15,183 nt of DNA from JACVRU01 sp040905885 (lineage in GTDB: Bacteria > Actinomycetota > Thermoleophilia > Gaiellales > Gaiellaceae), in the NCBI GenBank assembly GCA_040905885.1, contig JBBDQR010000174.1:1-15183 (forward strand), in the 5' to 3' direction. This document shows, piece after piece, positions 1 through 8,155 of this stretch. How positions within the stretch are numbered: position 1 is the first letter of the stretch; the number at the start of each line of letters is the position of its first letter. The notes beneath the pieces were generated by a model. The model worked only from the letters and a program-made list of their open reading frames with translations. It made no database searches and was not told the DNA's origin. The position numbers and the translations under genes are program-made.

Positions 1-964
1 TGATCTCCTCGATCGAGGCCTCGCTGGAGAAGCCGGCCGCCTGGCGGTGGCCGCCGCCGCCCGACTTGCGGGCGATCGCGGACACGTCCAGCTCGTCCAC
101 CGAGGCGCGCAGGCTCACGCGACGCGCGGGCCCGTCGCGGCGAGGCGGCTCCCGGATCAGCACGGACATGTCCGCCCCCTGCACCGCCCGCAGGTAGTCG
201 ATGATCCCCTCCGCGTACGGCTCGGGCGCCGACACGTCGGAGAAGTCGTCGCGGGCGAGGTAGGAGACGACGACGCGGCCGCCCTCGTAGACCTGCGCGT
301 GCTCGAGCGCCCGGGCGAGCAGCTTGAGCTTGGCGAACTCGATCGACTCGTAGACGCCCTGGAAGACCTTGTGCACGTCGGCTCCCCGCTCGATCAGGAA
401 GGCGGCGAGGCGCATCGCCTTCGGCGACGTGTTCGTGTACTGGAAGCGGCCCGTGTCGGTGACGACCGCGATGTAGAGGGCCTCCGCGATCTCCGGCGTG
501 ATCTCGACCCCGAGGCGCTCGAACACGTCGGCGAGCACTTCCCCGGTCGAGGACGCGTAGGGGACGACGAGGTTGACGTTCCCGAAGCGCGTGTTGTCGT
601 GGTGATGGTCGACGTTGAGGACGAACGGCGCCTGCACGAGGATCTCGGGGTCCGGCCCGAGCCTGCTCTCGTTGGCGCAGTCGACGGCGAACAGCGTCCG
701 CTCGCCGCAGTCGTCGGGCACGGACCGCCCGAGCCCGCCGAGCGGCATGAACGAGTACTCGGAGGGGAGCGGCGAGTCGCCGGCGAGGTACATCGTCGTG
801 TCCTTGCCGAGCTGCTCGAGCGCCAGGTGCGCCGCGAGCATCGACCCGAGCGCGTCGCCGTCGGGGTTCTCGTGCGTGGTGACGAGGAAGCGGTCGCGTC
901 GCCGGATCTCCTCAGCGACCGCGTCCAGGTCAGGACTCGTCTGGATCGTCTGGGGCGAGCTCAT
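1..964 (-). CDS. nrnA: DHH-family phosphoesterase, NrnA-like oligoribonuclease / pAp phosphatase (3' end cut by window)
   Basis: Likely degrades very short RNA oligonucleotides and dephosphorylates pAp in the cytoplasm, as known for NrnA. My reading of the minus strand gives 321 codons without a stop, so only the last few residues lie outside the window. Seen motifs: HENPDGDALGS at residues 31-41 (DxD metal site), Asp95, the DHH signature at 119-121, VTDTGRF with Asp170, and near the C-terminus the DHHA1 substrate motif GGGGHRQAAGF. The start is the ATG at 964, which overlaps the end of rbfA by 35 bases; no clear ribosome binding site is visible, so translation is probably coupled to rbfA. 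Finding nrnA after rbfA is common in Gram-positive nus operons and supports the call. All metal-binding residues expected in the family are present. Confidence 0.93.
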   Translation of the reverse strand, partial: MSSPQTIQTSPDLDAVAEEIRRRDRFLVTTHENPDGDALGSMLAAHLALEQLGKDTTMYLAGDSPLPSEYSFMPLGGLGRSVPDDCGERTLFAVDCANESRLGPDPEILVQAPFVLNVDHHHDNTRFGNVNLVVPYASSTGEVLADVFERLGVEITPEIAEALYIAVVTDTGRFQYTNTSPKAMRLAAFLIERGADVHKVFQGVYESIEFAKLKLLARALEHAQVYEGGRVVVSYLARDDFSDVSAPEPYAEGIIDYLRAVQGADMSVLIREPPRRDGPARRVSLRASVDELDVSAIARKSGGGGHRQAAGFSSEASIEEI

Positions 965-1286
965 CGATGAGTTGCGTCATGCGCACGCCGCGCTCGACCG
1001 AGGGATCGTACTCGAAGGTCAGCTGCGGGGTCCTCCGCAGCCTGAGCTCGCGGTTGACGCGTGCCTGGAGCAGCCCGCGCGCGGCCTCGAGCCCCTCCAG
1101 CGTCCGCCGCAGCTTTGCCTTCCCGCCGAGGACGCTGACGAACACGGTCGCCTCCTTGAGGTCCGCCGTCGTGCGGACGCCGGTCACCGTCACGAAGCCG
1201 ATCCGCGGGTCCTTGAGCGTCTGGATCGCCTCGGAGAGGACCTCCTTCAGCACACCGTCCACGCGCCGCATGCGTCCGCTACTCAT
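930..1286 (-). CDS. rbfA: 30S ribosome-binding factor A
   Basis: RbfA binds the maturing 30S subunit and assists 16S rRNA 5' end processing. The 118-residue product has the usual family length and the single KH-like fold signature: an N-terminal helix with RRVDGVLKEVLSEAI, then DPRIGFVTVTGV at residues 26-37, then the strand-helix region VFVSVLGGKAK and the C-terminal FEYDPSVERGVRM. The ATG at 1286 overlaps the ylxP stop by 8 bases (ATGAGTAG), and the 3' end overlaps nrnA, so it is translated as part of a coupled run. No key element is missing. Confidence 0.96.
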   Translation of the reverse strand: MSSGRMRRVDGVLKEVLSEAIQTLKDPRIGFVTVTGVRTTADLKEATVFVSVLGGKAKLRRTLEGLEAARGLLQARVNRELRLRRTPQLTFEYDPSVERGVRMTQLIDELAPDDPDES

Positions 1287-1578
1287 CGAGGCTAACGATC
1301 TCCCTTTCCGCCCGCGTCAGCTCGTACTCCTGGCCGGCGAGGAAGCGCTCGACGTCGGCGAGCAGGCGCGCGGCCTCGCCGTGCTCACGCGTCACGCAGG
1401 CGACCGTCAGGCGGGCGCGCTGCCAGAGATCGTGGTGGTCGACCTCCGCCACGGACGCGCCGAAGCGGTTCTGCAGCTGCGCCTTCGCCGAGAGGACGTG
1501 CTTCCGCTTCCCCTTCAGCGAGCCCGCCTCGGGAAAGTGCAGCTCCACTGACAAGATCCCAACAAATCCCGTCCCCAT
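1279..1578 (-). CDS. ylxP: DUF503 family protein (YlxP-like)
   Basis: A 99-residue protein of the DUF503/YlxP family, which sits between infB and rbfA in many Gram-positive nus operons; its precise role is unclear, although a link to ribosome assembly is often assumed from context. The family signature is visible as GFVGILSVELHFPEAGSLKGKR at residues 4-25, read here with the typical GSLKxKR turn, followed by VAEVDHHDLWQRARLTVACV. The start chosen is the ATG at 1578; the frame stays open further upstream but that part runs antisense into the plus-strand gene at 1621. No ribosome binding site precedes the ATG. The gene no longer directly follows infB here; about 1.5 kb separates them. Confidence 0.9.
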   Translation of the reverse strand: MGTGFVGILSVELHFPEAGSLKGKRKHVLSAKAQLQNRFGASVAEVDHHDLWQRARLTVACVTREHGEAARLLADVERFLAGQEYELTRAEREIVSLDE

Positions 1579-1606
1579 AAGTAAGGGAATTGAAGCGATT
1601 CGCCGA

Positions 1607-1612
1607 TACCTT
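1607..1612 (+). promoter_or_regulatory. Putative -10 element (TACCTT), leaderless start
   Basis: A TAnnnT hexamer lies 8 bases before the ATG at 1621 with no Shine-Dalgarno sequence between. The spacing matches other genes in this window and suggests that transcription begins at or next to the start codon. The -35 region is not recognisable. Confidence 0.45.
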
Positions 1613-1620
1613 GGTGCGAG

Positions 1621-2571
1621 ATGGTTCGCCTCGCTGTCCTCTCCGCGGCACTCGCCGCCATGTTCGTGCTCGCCGCGCCGGCCTCGGCCGCGCAGCTGCT
1701 CGCTCGCAACGCGAGCAAGGTGTCGATCAAGGTCGACAAGCAGGCGCGCGCGGTCGTCTACTACCGGATCGGCGGCCGGCAGAAGGCGGCTGCGGTCTGG
1801 GGCGCGATCAACGCGCTGCCCCCGAGCCGGACGCGGAAGCAGGTCGAGTTCAAGGTCGACTACTCCGGCGGCTTCAAGGTGCTGGGGACCCCGCTCGCGA
1901 AGAACATCCGCAACGTCTGCGGGCGCTACACGGGGCCGCAGCTGCCGTGGTTCGTCGCCGGCTGCTCGGCTCCCGACGGGAGCCACTGGGCGCTCCAGTC
2001 GTTCCAGCGCCTGCTGCCGAACCTCGGCCTGGCGCCGTGGCTGCCCTCCCAGCGGGCTTACGAGCTGTGGGTCTCCCACTGGAAGGGCGACCTGCCGCAG
2101 CTCGAGGCGTACTCCGGCTGGTTCGGCAGCCGCAAGTTCCACCAGGTCTTCGGCCGGCTGACGTACCAGGGGACGCCGGTGCACGGGTTCGGCGCGACCT
2201 CTACGGGCGTGCCGCTCGACAGCTACGGCCGCCTGGTCTACCTCGACGTCTTCAACTCGGCCCTCGGGTCCGGCTGGAAGCGCGAGAACTCGTTCCTCGC
2301 CCGCCAGCCGACCGGCCACTACTGCTACGGGTTCTTCCAGCGGGACCGCTACGCCTGGTATCCGGATGGGCCCGCGCGGCCCGCGGCGAACGGTGAGCGG
2401 TATCGCCTGACCGCCGGCGGGCCGGGCGTGACGCCGTTCGTGGCCAAGGTCGTCTCGGGGCTGCCCAACTACGACTCGGGCAACCAGCAGCTCGTGGCGA
2501 TCGACACCGAGATGGCTCAGCTCCGGCGCTCGCTGATCACGAGCGACCCGGGCTGCTTCAACGAGGGCTAG
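1621..2571 (+). CDS. Secreted protein of unknown function
   Basis: I do not recognise the family. The 316-residue product starts with a clear signal peptide: Val-Arg-Leu, a hydrophobic run to about residue 19, then PASA-A, with probable signal peptidase I cleavage after residue 23. The mature part is basic and aromatic-rich, with many Trp and Tyr, no further membrane segment, and four cysteines (in NVCG, AGCS, HYCY and PGCF contexts) that could form disulfides outside the membrane. The start is supported by the signal peptide and by the -10-like hexamer 8 bases upstream. It is on the opposite strand to the nus genes and its 3' end overlaps the LtrA remnant by 14 bases tail to tail. It separates infB from ylxP, so it probably arrived by insertion or rearrangement. 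No function is proposed. Confidence 0.85.
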   Translation: MVRLAVLSAALAAMFVLAAPASAAQLLARNASKVSIKVDKQARAVVYYRIGGRQKAAAVWGAINALPPSRTRKQVEFKVDYSGGFKVLGTPLAKNIRNVCGRYTGPQLPWFVAGCSAPDGSHWALQSFQRLLPNLGLAPWLPSQRAYELWVSHWKGDLPQLEAYSGWFGSRKFHQVFGRLTYQGTPVHGFGATSTGVPLDSYGRLVYLDVFNSALGSGWKRENSFLARQPTGHYCYGFFQRDRYAWYPDGPARPAANGERYRLTAGGPGVTPFVAKVVSGLPNYDSGNQQLVAIDTEMAQLRRSLITSDPGCFNEG

Positions 2572-3096
2572 CCGGCCCCGGGATCCGGCTCGGGTCCCAG
2601 CGGCCGTCGCGCACGCGCCGCCGCTCGTCCCGGTAGTGGACGAGGTCGTACGCGATGAGCGCGCCGCAGATCGCGACGACGACGGCCAGCGCGGCGAGAG
2701 CCGGCACCTCGGGGACGAGCGGGATGAAGGCGAAGAGCACGATCGCCGTCACCGGCCGGCCGCGGCCGAACGAGCGCGCGAGGCGGAACCTGAAGGCGAC
2801 GTGGCTGAGGAAGTACAGCCCGAGGCCCCCGCAGAGCGCCACCGCGGGCACGAGCTCGAGCGGGTCGCCGACGTGCTCGAGCGCCTTCTTCAGCCCGAGG
2901 TCGGCTCGAGCGTGTTCGTCAGCCAGGCGTACGCCACCCAGGCCCACCAGAGGGCGGCGAGGACGAGCAGTCCCTACCCCAGCCCGTGCCAGGTCGGGTC
3001 GGCGGACATGAGCCCGGTGACCTGCGTGATCGCGAAGACGAAGACGAGGTCGAAGAAGAGCTCGAGCGGGGTGACCCGCTGCTCGCCCTCGGGCAC
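2558..3096 (-). pseudogene. Broken LtrA-family (low temperature requirement A) membrane protein gene
   Basis: Intact LtrA-family proteins are polytopic membrane proteins of roughly 370-400 residues. Here a GTG at 3096, 7 bases after the infB stop, opens VPEGEQRVTPLELFFDLVFV, the hallmark LtrA N-terminus, and runs through FAITQVTGLMSADPTWHGLG to an in-frame TAG at 2974-2976. The same frame continues after the stop as GLLVLAALWWAWVAYAWLTN, the expected next segment, so the TAG looks like a CAG-to-TAG change. Shortly after, the homology jumps to another frame: LGLKKALEHVGDPLELVPAV and onward to IAYDLVHYRDERRRVR, which resembles the normal LtrA C-terminus. About 200 central residues are missing. 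A nonsense codon, a frame change and a large internal deletion make function very unlikely. The family call rests on recalled family sequence features. Confidence 0.85.
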
Positions 3097-3103
3097 CTGA
3101 GGG

Positions 3104-5066
<1,963 letters not shown>

Positions 5067-5074
<8 letters not shown>

Positions 5075-5321
5075 CAGTGCCAGTGTAGAGCCGCGCCAGC
5101 TCCGGATCGACTGCGACGGTGGTGCGGAGCGTCCTCGCGAACGCCCGCCGCTCGCGCGCCCGCTCGAAGCAGAGCAGGCGGCGACACGTGTAGACGCCCC
5201 GACCCGGGCTGCCCTGCGGCGCCGGCACGAGCCGCCCCTCCTGCGCGCCGAAGCGCAGGAGCTCGGACTGCGGCGCCTTCCGGCCGCAGCCCGCGCAGGT
5301 CCTGGTCGGGACGTGCGTCAC
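5067..5321 (-). CDS. rnpM: YlxR/RnpM family RNA-binding protein (DUF448)
   Basis: A small (84 residues) basic protein of the YlxR family, encoded between nusA and infB in many bacteria. In Bacillus subtilis and relatives it binds RNase P RNA and has been renamed RnpM; that function is family knowledge. Signature elements seen: RTCAGCGRK at residues 7-15 with Cys9 and Cys12, then GRGVYTC at 40-46 with a second cysteine pair at 46 and 51, which could bind zinc. The C-terminal half is Arg-rich. Its ATG overlaps the nusA stop by 4 bases (ATGA), and its stop overlaps the infB start by 8 bases, so translation is likely coupled on both sides. Confidence 0.93.
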
Positions 5322-6715
5322 GCAGCGGGCTCTTCCTCCGGGTTCTCTGCCACGGGCTCGGTGGCCTCGGGCTCCTCCGGCTCGGCAGCAGGCTCCTCGA
5401 CCGCCTCGGCGACGTCCTGCGCCTCCGGCTGCCGGGGCAGCTCGCCGCGGGCCTCGGCCTCGGCGAGCTCCTGGTGGGCCGGGACGCCGCAGTAGCGGCT
5501 GCCGGGCAGCGACGCGTTGGGGCAGCGCTTGCCGTTGGAGAGAATCGCCGAGCAGCGCCCGGTGAAGTCCTCGTCCTCGCCGCCGCCGAAGGCCGCGTCG
5601 GCCTCCTGCTGAGCGAACTCGCTGTCCGAGACGATGTCGATCTTCCAGCCCGAGAGCCGCGCGGCCAGGCGGGCGTTCAGCCCCTCCTTGCCGATCGCGA
5701 GCGCGAGCTGGTCGTCAGGCGTGACGACGGTCGCCTCCTTCGTCTCGTCGTCGACGAAGACCTCCCGCACCCGAGCCGGCGAGAGCGCCTTCGCGATGAA
5801 GCGCGCCGGCTCGCTGTTCCACGGGATGATGTCGATCTTCTCGCCGCGGAGCTCCGAGACGACCATCCGCACGCGCGAGCCGCGCGGGCCGACGCAGGCG
5901 CCGACCGGGTCGACTCCCTGGGCATGCGATTCGACCGCGATCTTCGAGCGGTAGCCGGGCTCGCGGGCGACGCCGCGGATCTCGACGAGGCCGTCGGCGA
6001 TCTCCGGCACCTCCAGCTCGAACAGCGTCTTGATCAGCTCCGGATCGCGGCGCGAGAGGATGATCTGCGGGCCCTTCGTCCCGGCGCGCACCTCGGTGAT
6101 CACGGCCTTGATCCGGGAGCCCTGCTCGTAGCGCTCGCCGTCGACCTGCTCGGAGCGCGGCAGCAGCGCCTCGACGTTGTTGCCGAGGTCGACGAGCACG
6201 TTATTCCGGTCGCCGGCCTGCTGGACGATGCCGGTGACGACGTCGCTCTCGCGGTCCTTGTACTCCTGGTAGCGCATCTCGCGCTCGGCCTCGCGGATCC
6301 GCTGGAGGATCACCTGCTTCGCGGTCTGCGCGGCGATGCGGCCGAAGTTCTCCGGGGTGACGTCCTCGCGCTTGATCAGGTGCTCGGGCACGCCGGTCCA
6401 GTCGAGCTCGAGGTCGTCGTCCTGGATCAAGACGTGCGACCGTTCGCCGTTCTCGACCTCCTGCCGCTCGAGCTCGTCGATCGCGCGCTCACGCGCCTCT
6501 TCGAGCAGCCGCTCCTCGAGATCGGCCGGGATCTCCATCGAGTGGACGCGGAAGTCCCCCCGCTCGTCGAGCTCCACGACCGCGTGCCGGGCCGCGCCCG
6601 GCGTCTTCTTGTAGGCGGCGAGCAGAGCGTCCTTGAGGGCGTCCTCGAGCGTGCCGTGCTCGATGCCCTTCTCGCGCTCGATCTCGCGAATCGCCTCGAC
6701 GATCTCCTGCGTCAT
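5318..6715 (-). CDS. nusA: Transcription termination/antitermination factor NusA with C-terminal Cys/His extension
   Basis: NusA binds RNA polymerase and nascent RNA and controls pausing, termination and antitermination. The 465-residue product shows the N-terminal polymerase-binding domain (1-150), S1 domain (about 155-225), KH1 (about 268-300, VGACVGPRGSRVRMV) and KH2 (about 334-365, LALAIGKEGLNARLAARL). After residue 380 it departs from the standard short actinobacterial form: a motif with Cys388, Cys398, Cys409 and His414 (GRCSAILSNGKRCPN then GSRYCGVPAHQ) is followed by an acidic Glu/Pro/Ala tail to the C-terminus. The four residues could bind one zinc ion. The start ATG at 6715 overlaps the rimP stop by 4 bases. 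Core NusA identity is certain; the extension's role is unknown. Confidence 0.97.
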   Translation of the reverse strand: MTQEIVEAIREIEREKGIEHGTLEDALKDALLAAYKKTPGAARHAVVELDERGDFRVHSMEIPADLEERLLEEARERAIDELERQEVENGERSHVLIQDDDLELDWTGVPEHLIKREDVTPENFGRIAAQTAKQVILQRIREAEREMRYQEYKDRESDVVTGIVQQAGDRNNVLVDLGNNVEALLPRSEQVDGERYEQGSRIKAVITEVRAGTKGPQIILSRRDPELIKTLFELEVPEIADGLVEIRGVAREPGYRSKIAVESHAQGVDPVGACVGPRGSRVRMVVSELRGEKIDIIPWNSEPARFIAKALSPARVREVFVDDETKEATVVTPDDQLALAIGKEGLNARLAARLSGWKIDIVSDSEFAQQEADAAFGGGEDEDFTGRCSAILSNGKRCPNASLPGSRYCGVPAHQELAEAEARGELPRQPEAQDVAEAVEEPAAEPEEPEATEPVAENPEEEPAA

Positions 6716-7149
6716 GACGTCGTCCTCTCGTCGATCAGATTGCCTCGAATGATGTCGTCGTACGGAATCTCGACGTCCCCGTCGCCTGCGCGGACGGTGA
6801 CCGCGCGCTCGCCGGCGGCCACGACCTCGCCGCGCAGGCGCTTGCGCTCCGGCGTGCGCAGGGCGACGCGGCGGCCGACCGCGTTGACGAAGTGCGCGGG
6901 CTTGCGCAGCGGCCGCTGGAAGCCGGGCGAGCTGACGTCGACCGTGAAGCGGTCCAGGTAGCCGCGCAGCACCTCCGTGACCCGCGCGCAGAGAACGTGG
7001 TCGACGCCCTGCGGGTGGTCGATAAATACCGTAAACCGTTCGGGGCCGGTGAGCTCGACCGCGAGCACCTCGGTTCCGGGCACGGCCGGCTCGACCGCCT
7101 GCGCGATCTCCCTCTCCAGCGTCTTTTCCCTGTCGTGCGCGTTCGCCAT
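6712..7149 (-). CDS. rimP: Ribosome maturation factor RimP
   Basis: RimP assists assembly of the 30S subunit. The 145-residue product has the family core DVSSPGFQRPLRKPAHF at residues 71-87 and a C-terminal Sm-like barrel containing RGEVVAAGERAVTV and IPYDDIIRGNL. The stretch between the first half and VSSPG (EVLRGYLDRFTVD) is several residues shorter than in many homologues. The ATG at 7149 is preceded at a 4-base gap by a strong GAGGAAGG Shine-Dalgarno sequence, unlike the leaderless genes elsewhere in the window. It is the first gene of the rimP-nusA-rnpM-infB run and overlaps nusA by 4 bases. A terminator-like hairpin stands just upstream of the ribosome binding site. Confidence 0.94.
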   Translation of the reverse strand: MANAHDREKTLEREIAQAVEPAVPGTEVLAVELTGPERFTVFIDHPQGVDHVLCARVTEVLRGYLDRFTVDVSSPGFQRPLRKPAHFVNAVGRRVALRTPERKRLRGEVVAAGERAVTVRAGDGDVEIPYDDIIRGNLIDERTTS

Positions 7150-7153
7150 ATCG

Positions 7154-7161
7154 CCTTCCTC
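7154..7161 (-). promoter_or_regulatory. Ribosome binding site of rimP
   Basis: GAGGAAGG on the minus strand ends 4 bases before the rimP ATG at 7149. It fixes the rimP start. Only two bases separate it from the T tract of the upstream hairpin, so folding of the hairpin could affect both transcription and ribosome access. Confidence 0.8.
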
Positions 7162-7163
7162 AC

Positions 7164-7189
7164 AAAAAATGGGCGCACCGCGCCCATTT
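7164..7189 (-). terminator. Intrinsic terminator-like hairpin before rimP (possible attenuator)
   Basis: On the minus strand a perfect 10-base-pair stem, AAATGGGCGC with GCGCCCATTT around a 3-base loop, occupies 7189-7167 and ends in a run of six T residues (7169-7164). It is the best intrinsic terminator shape in the window. It could terminate transcripts of the decayed transporter gene upstream (stop at 7213). No obvious promoter fits between it and rimP, however, so the nus operon transcript may pass through it, making it a leader attenuator. A TATCCT hexamer at 7223-7218 (minus) would give a leader of about 60 bases that contains it. Confidence 0.75.
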
Positions 7190-7212
7190 CGCCAACCCGG
7201 TGAAAATGGTCT

Positions 7213-7716
7213 TCAAAAGGATAGCAGCGCGACGCCGGCGGCTACGACGATGGCGCCGGCCAGCCGGCTGCGCGTGACGCGCTCGCGCAGGAAGACGGCG
7301 GCAAGGGCGACGGCGATCACGACGCTCGTCTCGCGCACGGCGGCGACGGGCGCCGCGGGGGCCTGCTCGAGGGCCGCGCGCAGCCGGTCGCGGGGCACAA
7401 GGAGGAGGGCTGCCAGCGCCACCGGGACGAGCACCAGCTCGAGGTAGGCGATCGGGCCGGCGTGCTCGATGCCGGCATCGTCCCGATCGTGTAGCCGGCG
7501 ATGCGTGCGGCGATCGCGGCGCCGGGCAGGATGCTCCCGACTCGCCCGCGGACGAGGAGCACGCCCGCGGCGAACGACCACGCCGGCCGCCTCCGCCGCC
7601 GAGGGCAGACGGCCGAGCGCCAGGGCGCCGAGCAGGACGAGCACGGGCGCGCCGCCGCGGGCGACCGGGTAGACGAGCGAGAGGTCCGAGCGGGTGTACG
7701 CCGCCGCCACCCTCCC
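7213..7716 (-). pseudogene. Broken EamA/DMT-superfamily transporter gene
   Basis: EamA (drug/metabolite transporter) proteins usually have about 280-300 residues and ten helices. Here only pieces remain. The N-terminal 70 or so residues are absent; homology begins near AAYTRSDLSLVYPVARGGAP and runs to LPSAAEAAGVVV. At about 7577 the frame changes (one extra base) to AAGVLLVRGRVGSILPG and on to IAGYTIG, and at about 7487 one base is missing, which restores the first frame at DDAGIEHAGPIAYLELVLVP. A further in-frame gap of about 30 residues fuses RAALEQ to APAAPVAAVRETS, and the end FLRERVTRSRLAGAIVVAAG is normal. The two shifts compensate, so the reading frame stays open over 195 codons, but the middle is scrambled and the ends are incomplete. 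Stop TGA at 7213-7215. The family is recognised from the VYPVARG and APVAAVRETS motifs. Confidence 0.82.
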
Positions 7717-7723
7717 ACGACCT

Positions 7724-7752
7724 CGTCTGAACGGGCTGCCTGCGATCAGACG
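7724..7752. repeat. Inverted repeat upstream of the two-helix membrane protein gene
   Basis: CGTCTGA at 7724-7730 and TCAGACG at 7746-7752 form a perfect 7-base inverted repeat with a 15-base spacer. It lies between the 5' remnant of the transporter gene (minus) and the start of the plus-strand gene at 7799, about 35 bases before that gene's -10-like element. It could be an operator or a hairpin; nothing more can be said. Confidence 0.35.
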
Positions 7753-7785
7753 CCCAGACTCTGAGTTCGTCGCTTGAGGGCGAGT

Positions 7786-7791
7786 TAGAGT
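7786..7791 (+). promoter_or_regulatory. Putative -10 element (TAGAGT), leaderless start
   Basis: TAGAGT lies 7 bases before the ATG at 7799. The same hexamer stands 8 bases before the ATG at 8156. There is no Shine-Dalgarno sequence in the gap. Confidence 0.5.
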
Positions 7792-7798
7792 CAGCCGC

Positions 7799-8096
7799 AT
7801 GGAAGGGCGGCAGCCGGACCTCGCGATCCTCCTCCTGGAGTACGAGCAGCTCCGCGAAGAGCACCGGCACTACGTCGGCTTGACCGTTGGCCTCATCACC
7901 GTAGTGCTGACTGTTGTGGCTGCGCTCGTAGCTGTATTTGTCGTAACCGAGACCCCCGGGGACCGGGTCACCCACGGTGGTCGCCGCTCTCGCGCCGCTA
8001 CTCCCAATCGCCGTTTTCGCCGTAGTGGCAATCTCGGCCACGGAAACTGCGTACCGCTGGGACTATCTGAATGAAGTCGACGGGCGAGCTGCCTAG
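7799..8096 (+). pseudogene. Small two-helix membrane protein gene with a frameshift
   Basis: The first frame from the ATG at 7799 encodes an N-terminal amphipathic segment with LLLEYEQLREEHRHY, then one hydrophobic helix (about residues 27-49, ending VAALVAVFVV). At the CCCCCGGGG run (7953-7961) this frame leaves hydrophobic sequence and becomes Arg-rich. Skipping one G gives a second frame with TVVAALAPLLPIAVFAVVAI, then SATETAYRWDYLNEVDGRAA and a TAG at 8094-8096. The joined product would be about 98 residues with two helices and an aromatic C-terminal tail, which looks more natural than the 91-residue unshifted version. I interpret it as a one-base insertion in a GGG run, or less likely programmed frameshifting or a sequencing error. 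The function is unknown. Confidence 0.6.
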
Positions 8097-8141
8097 ACGG
8101 CTCATTCGCGAACATGGCTTGTAGCTCCAGTTCGTCCCGCC

Positions 8142-8147
8142 TAGAGT
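8142..8147 (+). promoter_or_regulatory. Putative -10 element (TAGAGT), leaderless start
   Basis: TAGAGT lies 8 bases before the ATG at 8156. TTGTAG at 8120-8125, 16 bases upstream, is a weak -35 candidate. The hexamer supports 8156 over the in-frame ATG at 8114. Confidence 0.5.
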
Positions 8148-8155
8148 GGGCTGCG

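Noticed and set aside
47..970. Plus-strand open frame of 307 codons
   Set aside because: It is antisense to nrnA, whose DHH and DHHA1 motifs are clear on the minus strand; the translation is compositionally biased.
1279..2319. Minus-strand open frame of 346 codons ending with YlxP
   Set aside because: Only the last 99 codons match the DUF503 family. The upstream part is antisense to the secreted-protein gene and has shadow-frame composition.
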